From Pectobacterium carotovorum (lineage in GTDB: Bacteria; Pseudomonadota; Gammaproteobacteria; Enterobacterales; Enterobacteriaceae): a stretch of 64,000 nucleotides of DNA. Positions 62,079 to 64,000 of the stretch are shown in pieces; positions within the stretch are counted from its first letter, which is position 1, and every line of letters starts with the position of its first letter. The DNA lies in contig NZ_JAXAFK010000005.1 of NCBI RefSeq assembly GCF_033898505.1, positions 217,498-281,497 on the forward strand, in the 5' to 3' direction. The translations under genes were made by a program, and so were the position numbers. Under the pieces are notes generated by a model, which was given only the letters and a program-made list of their open reading frames with translations, searched no databases and was not told where the DNA came from.

Positions 62079-62906
62079 GTGTCTGAAGTAACGTTTTTTG
62101 CAGTTTTTGGCAATCCGATTGCGCATAGTAAATCACCTCGCATACATGAGCTATTTGCTGCACAGACGGGGATAACGTTGACGTATGAGCGCATTTTAGC
62201 GCCTCTGGATGATTTTGAGCGGATGCTACGCCAGTATTTTCTCGATGGTGCTGGTGGTGCGAATGTGACTGCGCCCTTTAAAGAGCGTGCCTTTGCCGAA
62301 GCCGATGAGCGTAGCGAATGCGCGGCGCTTGCTGGGGCGGTCAATACATTGAAGAGGCTGAGTGACGGTCGCCTGTTTGGTGATAATACGGATGGCATTG
62401 GTTTACTCAGCGACCTGCAACGATTGGCGCTGGTGAAGCCGTCGGATCGTGTGTTGCTGGTTGGTGCTGGTGGTGCAGCACGAGGGGTTATCCAACCCTT
62501 ACTGGCTTATGGCTGTACGGTTGTGCTGACGAATAGGACGTTTTCCAAGGCTGATGAATTAGTTAAGGTCTTCAGTGGTATTGGGGACATTAAAGCTGTT
62601 GCCTTAGACGATTTACATGGCCAGTCGTTCGATCTGATCATTAACGCGACATCTTCTGGGATGTACGACAGTATTCCTAACTTACCGCCAGAACTCATTT
62701 CGCCGGAAACAGGCTGTTATGACATGTTCTATCTGCCGCAACTGACACCTTTTTTGTCATGGTGCGTACAGCATGGTGCTATCCGTTATGCAGATGGCTT
62801 GGGAATGTTGGTGGGGCAAGCGGCACATGCGTTTAAGCTTTGGCATGGCGTTATGCCTGATGTGGAACCCGTGATCGGTTTACTAAAGCAGGATCTTGCA
62901 AAGTGA
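62079..62906 (+). CDS. aroE: Shikimate dehydrogenase
   Basis: 275 aa NADP-dependent enzyme of aromatic amino acid synthesis. GTG 62079 follows GGAGG by five bases; the TTG at 62067 is unlikely. [16 protein letters not shown] binds shikimate with catalytic Lys in [15 protein letters not shown] site GAGGAARGV. Overlaps yrdB by four bases (GTGA). Confidence 0.96.
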   Translation: MSEVTFFAVFGNPIAHSKSPRIHELFAAQTGITLTYERILAPLDDFERMLRQYFLDGAGGANVTAPFKERAFAEADERSECAALAGAVNTLKRLSDGRLFGDNTDGIGLLSDLQRLALVKPSDRVLLVGAGGAARGVIQPLLAYGCTVVLTNRTFSKADELVKVFSGIGDIKAVALDDLHGQSFDLIINATSSGMYDSIPNLPPELISPETGCYDMFYLPQLTPFLSWCVQHGAIRYADGLGMLVGQAAHAFKLWHGVMPDVEPVIGLLKQDLAK

Positions 62907-63160
62907 ATCAGGCGATCCAGTTCCCAGATCGTGAAAGTTGGGATGATAAGGTAATGGCGATTCGTTTTCCCGTTTTAGTGAATGGCTTTCAACAGGAATG
63001 CTTAGTGAGCGCAACACAGCTCCAGCAACGCTATGGCGGCGATAGCCCTGAACAGTGGCTGGCGCTGTTCAGGGAATATCGATGGGATCTTGAAGATGAA
63101 TTGGAAAAAATGATCGTTGCTGAAGAATGGGATGATGAAGATTGCTACTCGTTGTCCTGA
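62903..63160 (+). CDS. yrdB: DUF1488 protein YrdB
   Basis: 85 aa conserved protein of unknown function, GTG start overlapping the aroE stop. [20 protein letters not shown] and an acidic C-terminus match YrdB. Convergent with yrdA, with a 16-base overlap of the coding ends. Confidence 0.92.
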   Translation: MNQAIQFPDRESWDDKVMAIRFPVLVNGFQQECLVSATQLQQRYGGDSPEQWLALFREYRWDLEDELEKMIVAEEWDDEDCYSLS

Positions 63161-63693
63161 GCAAGATATTCATCCTTCCAACGAACATAGTTGTTTGCCG
63201 AGTAAATCAACCCCTCTATTTCTTCTTGAGTCAGCGGTCGGATTTTTTTAACTGGGCTGCCGAGGTACAGATGTCCCTTCTCTAGCCGCTTTCCAGGAGG
63301 GACCAGGCTACCAGCACCGATCATGACATCATCCTCAATAACGGCGCCATCCAGGAGTATTGACCCCATTCCTACCAGAACCCGATTTCCTATTTGGCAA
63401 CCATGCAACATCGCTTTATGGCCCACAGTGACATCTTCCCCAATAATAAGCGGGTTACCTTCTGGTTTTTTCTCTGAACAGTGGGTGATGTGGAGCACGG
63501 ATCCATCCTGAATATTACTCCTGGCGCCGATAGCGATGTAGTTAACGTCACCGCGTATGGCGACAAGGGGCCAGATACCGACATCATCACCTAATGTTAC
63601 TTTGCCAATCACCACGCTGGAATGATCGACCATGACTCTTTCCCCTAAAACGGGAGAGATACCATTATAACGACGGAATGTTTTTGCACTCAT
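63145..63693 (-). CDS. yrdA: Gamma-carbonic-anhydrase-like protein YrdA
   Basis: 182 aa left-handed beta-helix protein of hexapeptide repeats. Putative zinc ligands are in DGSVLHITH, TVGHKAMLHGC. ATG 63693 (MSAKTFRRYNG) is chosen; an upstream ATG would add 17 hydrophobic/basic residues unlike the family. Carbonic anhydrase activity of YrdA is not established. Confidence 0.93.
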   Translation of the reverse strand: MSAKTFRRYNGISPVLGERVMVDHSSVVIGKVTLGDDVGIWPLVAIRGDVNYIAIGARSNIQDGSVLHITHCSEKKPEGNPLIIGEDVTVGHKAMLHGCQIGNRVLVGMGSILLDGAVIEDDVMIGAGSLVPPGKRLEKGHLYLGSPVKKIRPLTQEEIEGLIYSANNYVRWKDEYLAQDNE

Positions 63694-63853
63694 CGACAAC
63701 CTCGTAGTTATTTTCCACATAATGATTATTCGTATTACAGACAAAATATCGACAGATATGAGACATCGGCAACTGAAAAGTGGTGTGGATCGAGTAAGAT
63801 CTCATCGAAAGGGTCGAAAAACAGGCGAACAGAAAAAAAGATCAAGAAAGTTG

Positions 63854-63881
63854 TTGTGTAACGAAAACGGATCCCTATAAT
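63854..63881 (+). promoter_or_regulatory. rRNA operon promoter P1
   Basis: TTGTGT (63854-63859), 16-base spacer and TATAAT (63876-63881), followed by the GCGCC discriminator typical of stringently controlled rrn P1. The A/T-rich run just upstream (63833-63850) is placed as an UP element. Confidence 0.9.
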
Positions 63882-63954
63882 GCGCCTCCATCGACACGGC
63901 GCTGTGATTCACAACCGGGTCGGTAAAGAAAGAGAAAACGCTTTAAAATAAGCG

Positions 63955-63982
63955 TTGACTCTGAAGGTGAAAAGCGTAATAT
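63955..63982 (+). promoter_or_regulatory. rRNA operon promoter P2
   Basis: TTGACT (63955-63960), 16-base spacer, TAATAT (63977-63982), 100 bases after P1. The 16S rRNA gene itself starts beyond the window. yrdA next to an rrn operon matches E. coli rrnD. Confidence 0.88.
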
Positions 63983-64000
63983 ACGCCACCTCGCGAAGTG

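Noticed and set aside
63883..64000. Start of a 16S rRNA gene within the window
   Set aside because: The sequence ends about 20 bases after the P2 -10 region; only promoters and leader are present.

Overview
The window is chromosomal DNA of a soft-rot enterobacterium, most likely a Pectobacterium species. The evidence is a pelA-pelB-pelC-pelZ pectate lyase cluster whose secretion signals resemble the classic PelB leader, embedded in a gene order that otherwise follows the E. coli/Salmonella crp-slyD-str-S10-spc-alpha-def-aroE-rrn region. Species is inferred from gene content; no database search was run.

Layout. 1-3236: the last four genes of a peptide-type ABC transporter operon (two permeases, two ATPases; the first permease is cut by the window edge). 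3443-4015: ppiA. 4104-10559: four pectate lyase genes on the minus strand (pelZ, pelC, pelB, pelA), with long AT-rich regulatory gaps, matching KdgR-like boxes, matching terminators and two ERIC repeats. 11251-17138: pabA, argD, crp, yhfA, prkB, yheU, yheT, then a LysE-family exporter at 17245-17847. 17908-24690: the ABC-F ATPase yheS, kefGB, yheV, slyD, slyX, fkpA. 24800-28522: an accessory trio sharing a pyridoxal-phosphate theme (MocR-type regulator divergent from a YggS-like protein and a serine hydroxymethyltransferase). 28594-31996: eptA-pmrA-pmrB, the lipid A phosphoethanolamine transferase with its two-component system, preceded by a PmrA-box-like site. 32149-34119: an ERIC element, yheO and tusDCB.

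34141-53681: the translation super-region: str operon (rpsL rpsG fusA tuf), bfd-bfr, the S10 operon, the spc operon and the alpha operon, with recognisable autoregulatory RNA sites (S10 leader, S7 intercistronic region, S8 target, S4 pseudoknot). 53732-57674: yhdN, arfA, mscL, trkA, rsmB. 57741-63693: fmt and def, divergent from dprA, smg, yrdD, tsaC, aroE and yrdB, with yrdA convergent. The last 160 bases carry tandem P1/P2 promoters of an rRNA operon whose 16S gene lies beyond the edge.

Most of the window is conserved core. The segments that depart from the E. coli order are the pel cluster (between ppiA and pabA), the LysE-family gene (between yheT and yheS) and the PLP trio plus eptA-pmrAB (between fkpA and yheO). 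The most checkable unusual observations are the two near-identical ERIC repeats inside the pelB transcription unit, the pelC terminator lying directly before pelZ, the PLP-themed trio, and an arfA gene that ends inside its own terminator hairpin. No prophage, insertion sequence, CRISPR array or tRNA gene was seen.
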